This document shows, in pieces, positions 6,881 through 13,565 of a stretch of 21,314 nt of DNA. The position numbers and the translations under genes were made by a program. A model generated the notes under the pieces. The model searched no databases. It was not told where the DNA came from and saw nothing but the letters and a program-made list of their open reading frames with translations. This stretch comes from Bacillota bacterium (GTDB lineage Bacteria; Bacillota; Clostridia; Christensenellales; CAG-138): assembly GCA_016288175.1 (NCBI GenBank), contig JAEEYN010000022.1, positions 1-21,314 of the forward strand, read 5' to 3'. Within the stretch, counting starts at the first letter, position 1. Every line of letters begins with the position of its first letter.

Positions 6881-7660
6881 TCAGTTTTCCCGCATCCGGC
6901 TTTCGAGAGTCTCCCTGTTCAGCCAATGCGTCAGGTCCTCGGGCTTGTCGACCGCGGTGTTCCCGATAAGCTTTTTCGCCAAAGCGACGAAACGCTCGCG
7001 CTCATCATAGGTTTCGAAAAGAGCGCTCCGCTCGATCGGCCGGATGTCCATCCGCGGCCAGAGTTCCTTCGCTGTTTCCGCGAAATACATCACCGCGCCG
7101 TCATAGAGTTTCTGCGTGAACAGTTCCTCTTCGCTCTCCGCCGTCACTTCAGCGCTCTCACGCTCGGCCATGATCGCCGCCAGCCTGTCCCGCAGTTCCC
7201 TGTCCTTTTTCATCCGGATGCCTGTCAGCATATTTTCGGGCGTTCCGAGTTCGAAAACCTCCCGCGTTCCGTCCTTCATGTTTACGAATTCGCAGGCGGC
7301 GTCCTTCAAGAACCAGGCGATGACCATGCCGGGATCATGCCCCCATGCTTCGCGAACGGACCGGCACGCGCCGATGCACTTCGAAATGACGGCTTTGTCC
7401 TCCGTGAAAACAGCTTTTCCGCTGATGTTGAGCACAACGCCGCTTTCGCGGTCATAAGCGCAGAGCTTCACGAGCGGATGAAGGCTCAGTTCACCGTAAA
7501 AAGCATCGCATTTCGCGGCGGTAAACAGGAGCGCACCCTCGGATACGCAGCAAAGCTCCGCCGGGTGCACGTTCGGCCTTTTGTCGAAGCCCTCCGTCGC
7601 CGCGTAAAGCACGGGTTCATCCCCGAGAAATGCCAGGATCTTCTCAATTTCGCCGTTCAT
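6881..7660 (-). CDS. Pyridoxamine 5'-phosphate oxidase-like FMN-binding protein with extra C-terminal domain
   Basis: A 259-residue cytosolic protein. Residues 1-125 fit the PNPOx-like split-barrel flavoprotein family: an N-terminal helix MNGEIEKILAFLG, the strand VLYAATEGFDKRPNVHPAELC, then GALLFTAAKCDAFYGELSLHPLVKLCAYD, which resembles the FMN-contacting region of small PNPOx-like proteins of anaerobes. The remaining 130 residues are helical and acidic (AERESAEVTAESEEELF, then DERERFVALAKKLIG); I cannot assign this part. The ATG at 7660 has AGGAGGG at 5 nt and a consensus promoter behind it; the frame stays open further upstream but crosses that promoter. It may bind FMN, F420 or haem, or may no longer be catalytic. 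It is transcribed divergently from the M29 peptidase. Confidence 0.75.
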   Translation of the reverse strand: MNGEIEKILAFLGDEPVLYAATEGFDKRPNVHPAELCCVSEGALLFTAAKCDAFYGELSLHPLVKLCAYDRESGVVLNISGKAVFTEDKAVISKCIGACRSVREAWGHDPGMVIAWFLKDAACEFVNMKDGTREVFELGTPENMLTGIRMKKDRELRDRLAAIMAERESAEVTAESEEELFTQKLYDGAVMYFAETAKELWPRMDIRPIERSALFETYDERERFVALAKKLIGNTAVDKPEDLTHWLNRETLESRMREN

Positions 7661-7696
7661 GTTTCCCTCCTGCCGCCTTCGTTCGCGTTCCGTTTG

Positions 7697-7725
7697 ATTA
7701 TACCATGGAAACCGCGGCGTTTCAA
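7697..7725 (-). promoter_or_regulatory. sigma-A promoter of the PNPOx-like gene
   Basis: On the minus strand TTGAAA (7720-7725), a 17-nt spacer and a perfect TATAAT (7697-7702) lie 37 bp before the start codon at 7660. The leader would be short, with the ribosome binding site AGGAGGG inside it. Confidence 0.82.
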
Positions 7726-7786
7726 TGAATGCGGCGGCAGACATCTCTCCCCGCAGGATCTTTTTCGGTCCGAGCCTTTCAGGAGG

Positions 7787-7815
7787 TTGTAATTTCGTTA
7801 TTTTTGTTGTATTAT
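7787..7815 (+). promoter_or_regulatory. sigma-A promoter of the M29 aminopeptidase gene
   Basis: TTGTAA (7787-7792), 17-nt spacer and TATTAT (7810-7815) on the plus strand, giving a start near 7822 and a leader of about 33 nt before the ATG at 7855. It is back to back with the promoter for the PNPOx-like gene, about 60 bp away. Confidence 0.68.
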
Positions 7816-7854
7816 TACCGGAGCGCAATGCTTTTTCAAAAGGAGAAACCCGAA

Positions 7855-9078
7855 ATGAAACAAACCGTACTTCGCAAATATGCCCGCCTGATCGCCCGCG
7901 TCGGCGCGAACATCCAGAAGGGGCAGGAAGCAATCATCTACTGCGATCTCGACCAGCCGAAATTCGTTGAACTGCTCGTTGACGAATGCTACAAGGCAGG
8001 CGCGAAAAAGGTCAAGGTGGAATTCGATTATCAGCCGCTTCAGAAGCTGCACGTCCGCCACAGGTCCGTGACCACAATGGCGAAGGTCGAGGAATGGGAA
8101 AAAGCCCGTCTGCAGTACTATATCGACACACTGCCCGCCCGTATCTACCTGATCTCCGAGGATCCGGACGGACTTCGCGGCATCAACCAGATGAAGATGG
8201 CGAAGGCCAGCCAGAAGCGCTTCCCCATCATCAAGCCCTACATCGACGAGATGGAAAACAAGTACCAGTGGTGCATCGCCGCTGTTCCCGGCGCGGCATG
8301 GGCAAAGAAGCTCTTCCCCGAACTGCCGAAGGGCAAAGCCATTGAAAAGCTTTGGGAAGCGATCCTCTTCACCTCCCGCGTGACCGACGACCCTGTCGCG
8401 GCATGGGAAGCGCACAACAAGGAGATCGCCGACCGCTGCGCCTATCTCAACAGTCTCGGCATCGCCGAACTGCGCTATAAGGGCGACAACGGCACCGACC
8501 TCACCGTCGGCATGATCCCCGAAGGCGTTTTCAAGGGCGGCGGCGACAGGACTCTGCAGGGCGTTTTCTACAACCCCAACATCCCCACCGAGGAATGCTA
8601 CACCTCCCCGATGCGCGGCAAGGCCGAAGGCATCGTTTACGCAACAAAGCCCCTCTCCTATCGCGGCGAACTGATTGAAAACTTCTCCGTCCGCTTCGAA
8701 AACGGCAAGGCCGTGGAAGTCAAAGCCGATAGGAACCAGGCGCTGCTCGAGCAGATGATCTCGATGGACGAAGGTGCGGCGTATCTCGGCGAGTGCGCGC
8801 TCGTTCCCGTGGATTCCCCGATCTCCGAATCCGGCCTGCTGTTCTATGAGACCCTGTTCGATGAGAACGCTGCCTGCCATATCGCGCTCGGCATGGGCAT
8901 GGCGGACTGCATCAGGGGCTTCGAGGAGAAGACGCTCGACGAATGCCGCGAGATGGGCATCAACGATTCGATGATCCATGTCGATTTCATGATCGGCTAT
9001 GAAGGTCTCGATATCGACGCCGTCACCCGCGATGGCAAGACCGTCGCGATCCTCCGCAGGGGCAAGTGGGCGTTCTGA
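7855..9078 (+). CDS. M29-family metallo-aminopeptidase (AmpS/aminopeptidase T type)
   Basis: A 407-residue cytosolic aminopeptidase that removes N-terminal residues from peptides using a two-metal centre. The ligand set of the M29 family is visible in order: E247 (PTEECYTSP), E313 (GECALVP), H342 (ENAACHIALG), H375 and D377 (IHVDFMIG), plus the conserved Y331 and DE at 336-337 (YETLFDENA). The N-terminal 200 residues form the usual alpha/beta domain beginning with LIARVGANIQKGQ. Length equals the family norm (about 400-410). The frame is open to 7729, but the ATG at 7855 has AAAGGAG 9 nt upstream and the expected N-terminus. It stands alone, between its own promoter and a strong terminator, as expected for a housekeeping peptide-recycling enzyme. 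Confidence 0.94.
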   Translation: MKQTVLRKYARLIARVGANIQKGQEAIIYCDLDQPKFVELLVDECYKAGAKKVKVEFDYQPLQKLHVRHRSVTTMAKVEEWEKARLQYYIDTLPARIYLISEDPDGLRGINQMKMAKASQKRFPIIKPYIDEMENKYQWCIAAVPGAAWAKKLFPELPKGKAIEKLWEAILFTSRVTDDPVAAWEAHNKEIADRCAYLNSLGIAELRYKGDNGTDLTVGMIPEGVFKGGGDRTLQGVFYNPNIPTEECYTSPMRGKAEGIVYATKPLSYRGELIENFSVRFENGKAVEVKADRNQALLEQMISMDEGAAYLGECALVPVDSPISESGLLFYETLFDENAACHIALGMGMADCIRGFEEKTLDECREMGINDSMIHVDFMIGYEGLDIDAVTRDGKTVAILRRGKWAF

Positions 9079-9098
9079 TCCGTTTTTGACAAATAATG

Positions 9099-9137
9099 AA
9101 GCGGGCTTTCCTCCACGGGAAGTCCGCTTTTGCTTTA
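9099..9137 (+). terminator. Rho-independent terminator of the M29 peptidase gene
   Basis: A 12-13 bp stem, AGCGGGCTTTCC (9100-9111) with GGGAAGTCCGCT (9117-9128), two G-U pairs, 5-nt loop, followed by TTTTGCTTT. It lies 20 nt after the stop codon. Confidence 0.88.
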
Positions 9138-9186
9138 TCCGAATGAGGGTTCCTTCCTCCGCGGCGCCGGCGGAGTTCGTCCCCCG

Positions 9187-9216
9187 AAATGAAAAGCCGC
9201 CCCGTTGAGGACGGCT
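9187..9216 (-). terminator. Rho-independent terminator of the blaI-blaR1 operon
   Basis: Reading the minus strand, AGCCGTCC pairs with GGGCGGCT (9209-9216 with 9195-9202, one G-U pair) across a 6-nt loop, followed by TTTTCATTT. It begins 8 nt after the stop of the M56 peptidase gene and faces the terminator of the peptidase on the other strand. Confidence 0.82.
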
Positions 9217-9223
9217 GTCAGTT

Positions 9224-10372
9224 TTATTCGTCCATGTCGCAATACTGGCCCATCCTTCTCATGGAGAACATGTATGCCGGCACTTCGGTCTGCGGCAGCT
9301 CCTGCTGAACTTCCTCGGCGGCGCTGCTTTGGGGCTGCTTCTTTTGCGGTGTGAGCGAGGGTTTCGGCCCGGGCACGAATATCTCCTCGTGCGTTTCGCC
9401 GACCGGCTCCGCCTTCGCGCGCTTCGGCGATGTCAGGAAGCAGACGGCGACGACAGCAACGGCTGCCATCGCGAGGCAGACGATCCCGAGCGGGGATCTG
9501 CGGTAGCGCAGCACCGATTCGATGCGTTTCTTGACGCCGACTTCGCCGAACGGCACCGGGCAGACCGCCATCGACTTATGCTGGCGGTTGAACGCGAGCA
9601 GCGTGCCGGAATAGGCGGCCTTGCCTTCCCGGTCGAGCTGCGAAATGACCTTTTCATCGCATGCGAACTCGATATCGCGGCTGAGCAGGATGAACGCGAC
9701 CCAGATGAGCGGGTTGAACCAGTGGAACGAAAGAAGCAGGAACCCGAGCGGTTTCCAGAAATTATCGCGCCGGCTGATATGCGCGCGTTCATGCGCGAGA
9801 ACATGCGCGCGGGATGTTGCGTCGAGCCGCGAGGGCAGGTAGATCTTCGGGCGGATCGCGCCGAGGATGAACGGACTGCGCACCGCGTCGCAGATATAGA
9901 CGCCGCGCTCCGTTTCGATCGAAACGCGCACCTTGAATTTCATATAAATGAAGCTCGCGGCCGCGTAAATCAGCATTGCGCCTGCGCCGATCGCCCAGGC
10001 CCAGGCCGCAACTGTCTCCGGCGATACGCTCCTGTTCGTTCCGCTCTTTGCCATAACGGGGTTGACCGCTTTATCGACCGCGTCGAATCCGCTTCGGAGC
10101 ACGACCCGCCTGGAGATCGCGGGTGCGGTCTGCTGCTTCTCCGCCGGATCGGCAGCAACGAATTCGGTGCGTACGGGTTCCGCGCTCGGAAGCAGCGAAA
10201 TCCCGCTTTCGATCGTGAACGGGAAAACGAGCCGCAGCGCAACAAGCCCCCACAGCACGCAGCGCGTCCATTTCGGGGCTTTTCTCAAAAGAAACCGCAG
10301 CAGCACGACGGCCGCAACAAGCCAGCCTGCCGTGATGCTGGTATTCAGTACTTTCAGAAAGGTCGCGTTCAT
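9224..10372 (-). CDS. blaR1: BlaR1/MecR1-type M56 membrane metallopeptidase, antirepressor
   Basis: A 382-residue membrane protein of the M56 family. Hydrophobic segments lie near residues 14-30, 38-53 (followed by an extracellular stretch to about 120), 122-145 and 212-230, with a last one at about 294-312. The gluzincin motif is HERAH (H194, E195, H198) followed by the third ligand in IEFACDEK (E235). In the known system the sensor is activated by its signal and its cytoplasmic zinc protease leads to cleavage of the BlaI repressor. The tail after the last segment is only about 70 residues, proline/glutamine-rich, with no penicillin-binding domain (no SxxK followed by SxN and KTG), so it should not sense beta-lactams the way BlaR1 does. 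Its start overlaps the BlaI stop (TGATG). The gene symbol denotes family, not proven function. Confidence 0.88.
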   Translation of the reverse strand: MNATFLKVLNTSITAGWLVAAVVLLRFLLRKAPKWTRCVLWGLVALRLVFPFTIESGISLLPSAEPVRTEFVAADPAEKQQTAPAISRRVVLRSGFDAVDKAVNPVMAKSGTNRSVSPETVAAWAWAIGAGAMLIYAAASFIYMKFKVRVSIETERGVYICDAVRSPFILGAIRPKIYLPSRLDATSRAHVLAHERAHISRRDNFWKPLGFLLLSFHWFNPLIWVAFILLSRDIEFACDEKVISQLDREGKAAYSGTLLAFNRQHKSMAVCPVPFGEVGVKKRIESVLRYRRSPLGIVCLAMAAVAVVAVCFLTSPKRAKAEPVGETHEEIFVPGPKPSLTPQKKQPQSSAAEEVQQELPQTEVPAYMFSMRRMGQYCDMDE

Positions 10373-10740
10373 CAGCGATTCTCCTTACGGTATGCCTCTA
10401 TCATCCGGATGATCTCATCCGCCTCTTCGTCCGAAAGGTTCTTGCGGGCGGTAAACGCCGTCAAAAACGCCGGCAGCGAACCGTGGAAGGTGCTGTCAAC
10501 GAACTGCTCGCTCATTGCGGAGTAGAATGCTTCCTGCGATATCCGGGTCTCGACGACGCCGTTGACGTTTTCGAAAAGACCGCGTTCGCAGAGTTTACGC
10601 AGAACGGTATATGTCGTCGGTTTTTTCCAGTTCAGTTCCTTTTCGCAGAGCTTCGCAAGTTCGCCTGACGGAATCGGTGCGTTCTCCCAGACGATCTTCG
10701 CGAATCGTTCCTGAACCTCTCCAAGTTCCATCTGTACCAT
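10372..10740 (-). CDS. blaI: BlaI/MecI/CopY-family transcriptional repressor
   Basis: A 122-residue winged-helix repressor. The recognition region is GELAKLCEKELNWKKPTTYTVLRKLCERG (about residues 26-54), with the family pattern of a tryptophan followed by a T-x-x-T-V-x-R helix. The C-terminal half (from about 75) is the dimerisation region ending in DEIIRMIEAYRKE. The frame is open to 10821, but that would run through the promoter and operator; the ATG at 10740 has GAGAGG 8 nt upstream and is chosen. It is translationally coupled to the M56 protease gene, the standard arrangement in which the protease inactivates the repressor. A conspicuous 12-bp inverted repeat in its promoter suggests autoregulation; other targets are unknown. 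Confidence 0.92.
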   Translation of the reverse strand: MVQMELGEVQERFAKIVWENAPIPSGELAKLCEKELNWKKPTTYTVLRKLCERGLFENVNGVVETRISQEAFYSAMSEQFVDSTFHGSLPAFLTAFTARKNLSDEEADEIIRMIEAYRKENR

Positions 10741-10771
10741 ATCCGAATCCTCTCTTTTTTCAAACTCGTTC

Positions 10772-10821
10772 GCGAAACGGTCTAATATTCGTTTTGTAAG
10801 CGAACACAGACCGTTTCGCAA
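10772..10821 (-). promoter_or_regulatory. Promoter bracketed by a perfect 12-bp inverted repeat: candidate BlaI operator
   Basis: GCGAAACGGTCT (10772-10783) and AGACCGTTTCGC (10808-10819) are perfect reverse complements separated by 24 bp. Between them on the minus strand lies a plausible promoter: TTGCGA (10816-10821), 17-nt spacer, TACAAA (10793-10798). The right arm overlaps the -35 and the left arm falls just past the expected start of transcription, so bound protein would block RNA polymerase. There is no T-run next to it, so it is not a terminator. The sequence differs from the classical TACA/TGTA BlaI box. Confidence 0.7.
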
Positions 10822-10848
10822 GCTGTATTGTTATCTGATTTTCGGCGA

Positions 10849-12114
10849 TCAATCGCCGGAAGCTTCGGTATCGACCCAGATCACGGGACGCACCGCGTAG
10901 CAGTTCAGAACATCATGGCCGACGTCAACGATCTCGCCCGAAGTTCCGACGCAGGAGACGCGGATCATTGTGGCGTTCTGATCATCCATCATGACGCTTT
11001 CGGTGGTCTCGATCGCCGGCGTACGCAGCCACCAGAGGCAGGTGTAGTCTTTGCTGCTGCGGTATGCGCCGAAGCCGGTCGCATACTTCGTTGCGGTGCA
11101 TTTGCGGTCCTCGCTTGTGGGGAGATACCTTCTGACTTCATACATGCTGAGCAGGAACACTTTGTCTTCGACGATGCGCAAACCGCCGTCGCTCTCGGAT
11201 ATGCGCTGCTTTACAAGCATCCTCTCCTCGCCGCCGTCAAACGCCTTGTTCAGGAATGTGCTGTTCAGCCATTCGCGGACCAGGCAGGTTTCCCAGGTTA
11301 CGGGAGTGTTGTCCTGGTAATAATCGTAACGCATATACGGGAGAGCGTCCAGCGCCTGCTTGCTGATCAGCAAGAGCTTGTTTCCGACCCTGTTGAGCAC
11401 GATCCATTCGATGGGATCTTTTTCCTCGGATGTGATCCTCCCCTGCGGATATGCGCCGAACAGAACGGTCGAACCGATCTCGGCAGTCTTAAGGCGTTCC
11501 TTCGCGATCCTGATGACCAGCTCGTTGCTGTCGCCGTAATTCAGCCCGTGCAGGACGCGGTAGGCTTCATCGTAATCGCCCGCTTCCATCAGCTTGACGC
11601 CGCGGTTGTACTTGATTGCGGGAACGGCATACTTTTTGAAGAGGAACACGCCGGCGACGCAGGCGGCTGCGGCAAGCAGTACGGCAGCCACGATCTTGAT
11701 GATGCGCTTTTTGCGCTTCTTCGCCTTCTCCTTTTCGACCTCCGCGGCCGCGATCGCTTCCTCGCGGTCCGTTTTCTCTTTCGCGGTGATCTCCTCGATA
11801 TTGCGCTTTGCCTGCCGAATCCTTTCATCGGCGTCCCTGTAACCGGGGATCTGTTCAAAGATCTTGATCGCCTTTTCCTGGCTGCGCACGTTCATGTTTG
11901 CGGCGGCCTTATCGGCCTCCATATAGATCTCGTCAAGCTTCGAAGTGATCTTTTTCTCTTCGCATTCGGCTTTTTTCTCTTCGGCATCCTTATAATCCGG
12001 GATGCGGGCAAACTCGTCGGCGGCCTCGCTGTAGAGGCCTCCTTCAAACAGAAGCTGCGCGTTCTGATAGATCTGTTCAAAGACTTCCGCTGTGTTTTGA
12101 TCCTTCGTTTCCAT
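10849..12114 (-). CDS. Membrane-anchored TPR-like protein with C-terminal DUF6273-type domain
   Basis: A 421-residue protein in three parts. Residues 1-125 are helical, with TPR-like units built on F-x-x-I-P-x-Y-x-D-A (EFARIPDYKDAEEKKAEC; IFEQIPGYRDADERIRQA). A lysine/arginine-rich stop and one membrane helix follow at about 137-158 (IIKIVAAVLLAAAACVAGVF). After another short repeat (LMEAGDYDEAYRVLHGLNYGDS) comes a domain of about 190 residues with VLFGAYPQ, DPIEWIVL, ALPY, VREWLNSTFLNKAF, WWLRTP and a final AVRPVIWVD. I recognise this as the DUF6273 type found in many surface proteins of Clostridia, distantly like sulfatase-modifying/formylglycine-generating folds. The topology suggests TPR inside and domain outside. 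The ATG at 12114 has AAGGAGG at 7 nt. It is monocistronic, ahead of but not clearly co-transcribed with blaI. Confidence 0.82.
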   Translation of the reverse strand: METKDQNTAEVFEQIYQNAQLLFEGGLYSEAADEFARIPDYKDAEEKKAECEEKKITSKLDEIYMEADKAAANMNVRSQEKAIKIFEQIPGYRDADERIRQAKRNIEEITAKEKTDREEAIAAAEVEKEKAKKRKKRIIKIVAAVLLAAAACVAGVFLFKKYAVPAIKYNRGVKLMEAGDYDEAYRVLHGLNYGDSNELVIRIAKERLKTAEIGSTVLFGAYPQGRITSEEKDPIEWIVLNRVGNKLLLISKQALDALPYMRYDYYQDNTPVTWETCLVREWLNSTFLNKAFDGGEERMLVKQRISESDGGLRIVEDKVFLLSMYEVRRYLPTSEDRKCTATKYATGFGAYRSSKDYTCLWWLRTPAIETTESVMMDDQNATMIRVSCVGTSGEIVDVGHDVLNCYAVRPVIWVDTEASGD

Positions 12115-12137
12115 AGCCCATCCTCCTTATCGAGTTG

Positions 12138-12192
12138 GTTTACTATTGATAAACCTCGAGCGTAGTTTATCATGAGTAAACCGATTTGTCAA
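12138..12192 (-). promoter_or_regulatory. Promoter with two near-identical 17-bp palindromes (operator pair) for the DUF6273 gene
   Basis: The minus strand has TTGACA (12187-12192), 17-nt spacer and TAAACT (12164-12169). Two palindromes share the half-site GTTTA-N7-TAAAC: GTTTACTATTGATAAAC (12138-12154) and, read on the minus strand, GTTTACTCATGATAAAC (12165-12181). They match at 15 of 17 positions and their centres are 27 bp apart. One covers the -10 and spacer, the other the start region, a typical layout for repression by a dimeric regulator. No regulator gene is adjacent. Confidence 0.7.
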
Positions 12193-12529
12193 CCCCTGTT
12201 TCGGCTTTTTTTGAAATTTTTTTCGGGAACGGCAACGGACTTGTACCCGCGGGCAATCCGCGGCCGCGTTTTTCCCGATCGCAGCAATAAACATCCACCG
12301 GCCAAAAACCGTTTCTGTCCTCATCGGGCACGAGCATATGCACGACCGCGACGGCATAGATGAAATCGAACAGCTCATCCGTCTCATTGCGCAGGCAGTC
12401 CATCACGGCGAAGCTTTCGGAATGCTCCGGCATCAGCCGCCTGCAGTATGCGATGGCTTCCGCCGAAACACCGGCCGCAAGCAGATCAAATCCTCTGACT
12501 AAACTTGAGTGTAACCAATCATTGACGCT
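12170..12529 (-). pseudogene. Coding-like remnant, possibly a decayed gene
   Basis: This minus-strand frame is open from a stop at 12530 to one at 12170 and reads like protein in its centre (for example LLAAGVSAEAIAYCRRL, NETDELFDFIYAVAVVHML, VPDEDRNGFWPVDVYCCD), with natural codon choice. The only internal ATG candidates (12433, and a later one) have no ribosome binding site, and the last 25 codons run into the promoter of the DUF6273 gene. I read it as the remains of a gene that lost its start and perhaps its end, sitting just outside the surface-polysaccharide island. No family recognised. A short functional gene of 87 residues starting at 12433 cannot be excluded. It is the only content of 12193-12530. 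Confidence 0.35.
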
Positions 12530-12563
12530 TTAACAAAAAAGCAGATTGTTCAGCGATACCGGC

Positions 12564-12592
12564 TTGTGCTTTCCGCCCTGCAATGTTATAAT
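12564..12592 (+). promoter_or_regulatory. sigma-A promoter of the surface-decoration operon
   Basis: TTGTGC (12564-12569), a 17-nt spacer and a perfect TATAAT (12587-12592), with the start of transcription near 12599 and a leader of about 40 nt before the TTG start at 12639. It is the only good plus-strand promoter seen before the seven-gene operon. Confidence 0.75.
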
Positions 12593-12638
12593 AAATAATT
12601 AGATTATCTGGCTCGATCAGCTCTTTGGAGGTTTTGGT

Positions 12639-13565
12639 TTGATAGATTTAAACATCGATCTTCCGGAAGGTTTTTTGGATGAAGAGGTGCGCAGCGGTTA
12701 TACCGTGACCGCCGAAAGGAAGAAGCTCTGGGCCGTCGAACTCGACCTTTGGGCTCAGTTTGACAGCGTTTGCAGAAAGCATAATTTGAAGTATTGCGTC
12801 GGTGCCGGGACGATGCTGGGCGCGGTCAGGCATCATGGCTTCATTCCCTGGGATGATGATATGGATCTGTACATGCTTCGGGAAGATTATGATAAGCTGA
12901 TGCAGCTTGCAGACGAATTTCCCGAGCCGTATTTCCTTCAGAACAGCCGCACCGAGCCGAAACGCCTGTACTGGTTCGCCAGACTTCGAAACAGCCGGAC
13001 AACAGGCGCCCTTTCATATGAGTTCGATGCAGATCCAAGTGTCTGCAAAGGCATCTTTATCGATATTTTCCCTTTGGACGGGATCTCGCCGGACAAAGCC
13101 GCGGACGCGAAACAAAGAAAATACAACGAAACCGCCCGCAGGAGGATATGGCGTTTCAACTCCGCAAAGTCATCGGTCGAGCGGAAAACCATGATCGGAA
13201 AGCTCAAGCGTGTGCTTCGGAAAACGCAGGTCCTGCTGTTTTATAACGATCCCAAAAAACTGTTTAGGACATACGACAACAATCTGAAAAAATACTCAAC
13301 ACCCGACGCAGAGCTTGTCGGGAACAGAACATTGGTTTTTGACTGTCCCAAATCACGCAGGCCGGTCAAAGACTACACGGACCTTGTTTATATGCCTTTT
13401 GAGTTTGTTCAGGTTCCGGTTCCGCGGGCATATGACTCAATGCTCCGCCAGCAATACGGAAACTATATGCAGATACCGGAGGATAAGAACGGAGCTGTGC
13501 ACGGCGACATTCTTGTTTCGACCGATAATACTTTCGATCAGCTGAGGAGAAACCGAAACATATGA
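12639..13565 (+). CDS. LicD-family phosphotransferase
   Basis: A 308-residue cytosolic or membrane-associated LicD protein. The family signature is clear: YCVGAGTMLGAVRHHGFIPWDDDMDLYM (residues 52-79), a nucleotidyltransferase-like fold with metal-binding aspartates at 72-76, followed by FIDIFPLDGI. Family members transfer a phospho-alcohol (phosphocholine in the founding case, with CDP-choline as donor) onto cell-surface glycans. Translation starts at a TTG (12639) with GGAGG 7 nt upstream. It overlaps the next gene by ATGA. The neighbour is a cytidylyltransferase fusion, so the natural inference is that LicD uses its CDP-linked product as donor. There is no choline kinase, choline transporter or tarJ-like gene in the window, so phosphocholine or ribitol is not indicated. 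Confidence 0.9.
   Translation: MIDLNIDLPEGFLDEEVRSGYTVTAERKKLWAVELDLWAQFDSVCRKHNLKYCVGAGTMLGAVRHHGFIPWDDDMDLYMLREDYDKLMQLADEFPEPYFLQNSRTEPKRLYWFARLRNSRTTGALSYEFDADPSVCKGIFIDIFPLDGISPDKAADAKQRKYNETARRRIWRFNSAKSSVERKTMIGKLKRVLRKTQVLLFYNDPKKLFRTYDNNLKKYSTPDAELVGNRTLVFDCPKSRRPVKDYTDLVYMPFEFVQVPVPRAYDSMLRQQYGNYMQIPEDKNGAVHGDILVSTDNTFDQLRRNRNI

Noticed and set aside
7798..8979. A 393-codon minus-strand open frame opposite the M29 aminopeptidase
   Set aside because: The plus strand has all M29 metal ligands, a promoter, a ribosome binding site and a terminator. The minus frame has none of these.
10772..10819. The 12-bp inverted repeat as a terminator
   Set aside because: The loop would be 24 nt and no T-run follows on either strand, whereas its arms frame a promoter.
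10828..12165. A 445-codon plus-strand open frame opposite the DUF6273 gene
   Set aside because: Antisense shadow: no ribosome binding site, cysteine/histidine/aspartate-rich translation, and the other strand has a recognisable domain and promoter.
12639..13565. Phosphocholine (lic) operon
   Set aside because: There is no choline kinase, choline transporter or LicC-type choline-phosphate cytidylyltransferase. The adjacent cytidylyltransferase is IspD/TarI-like and fused to an aldolase-like domain.
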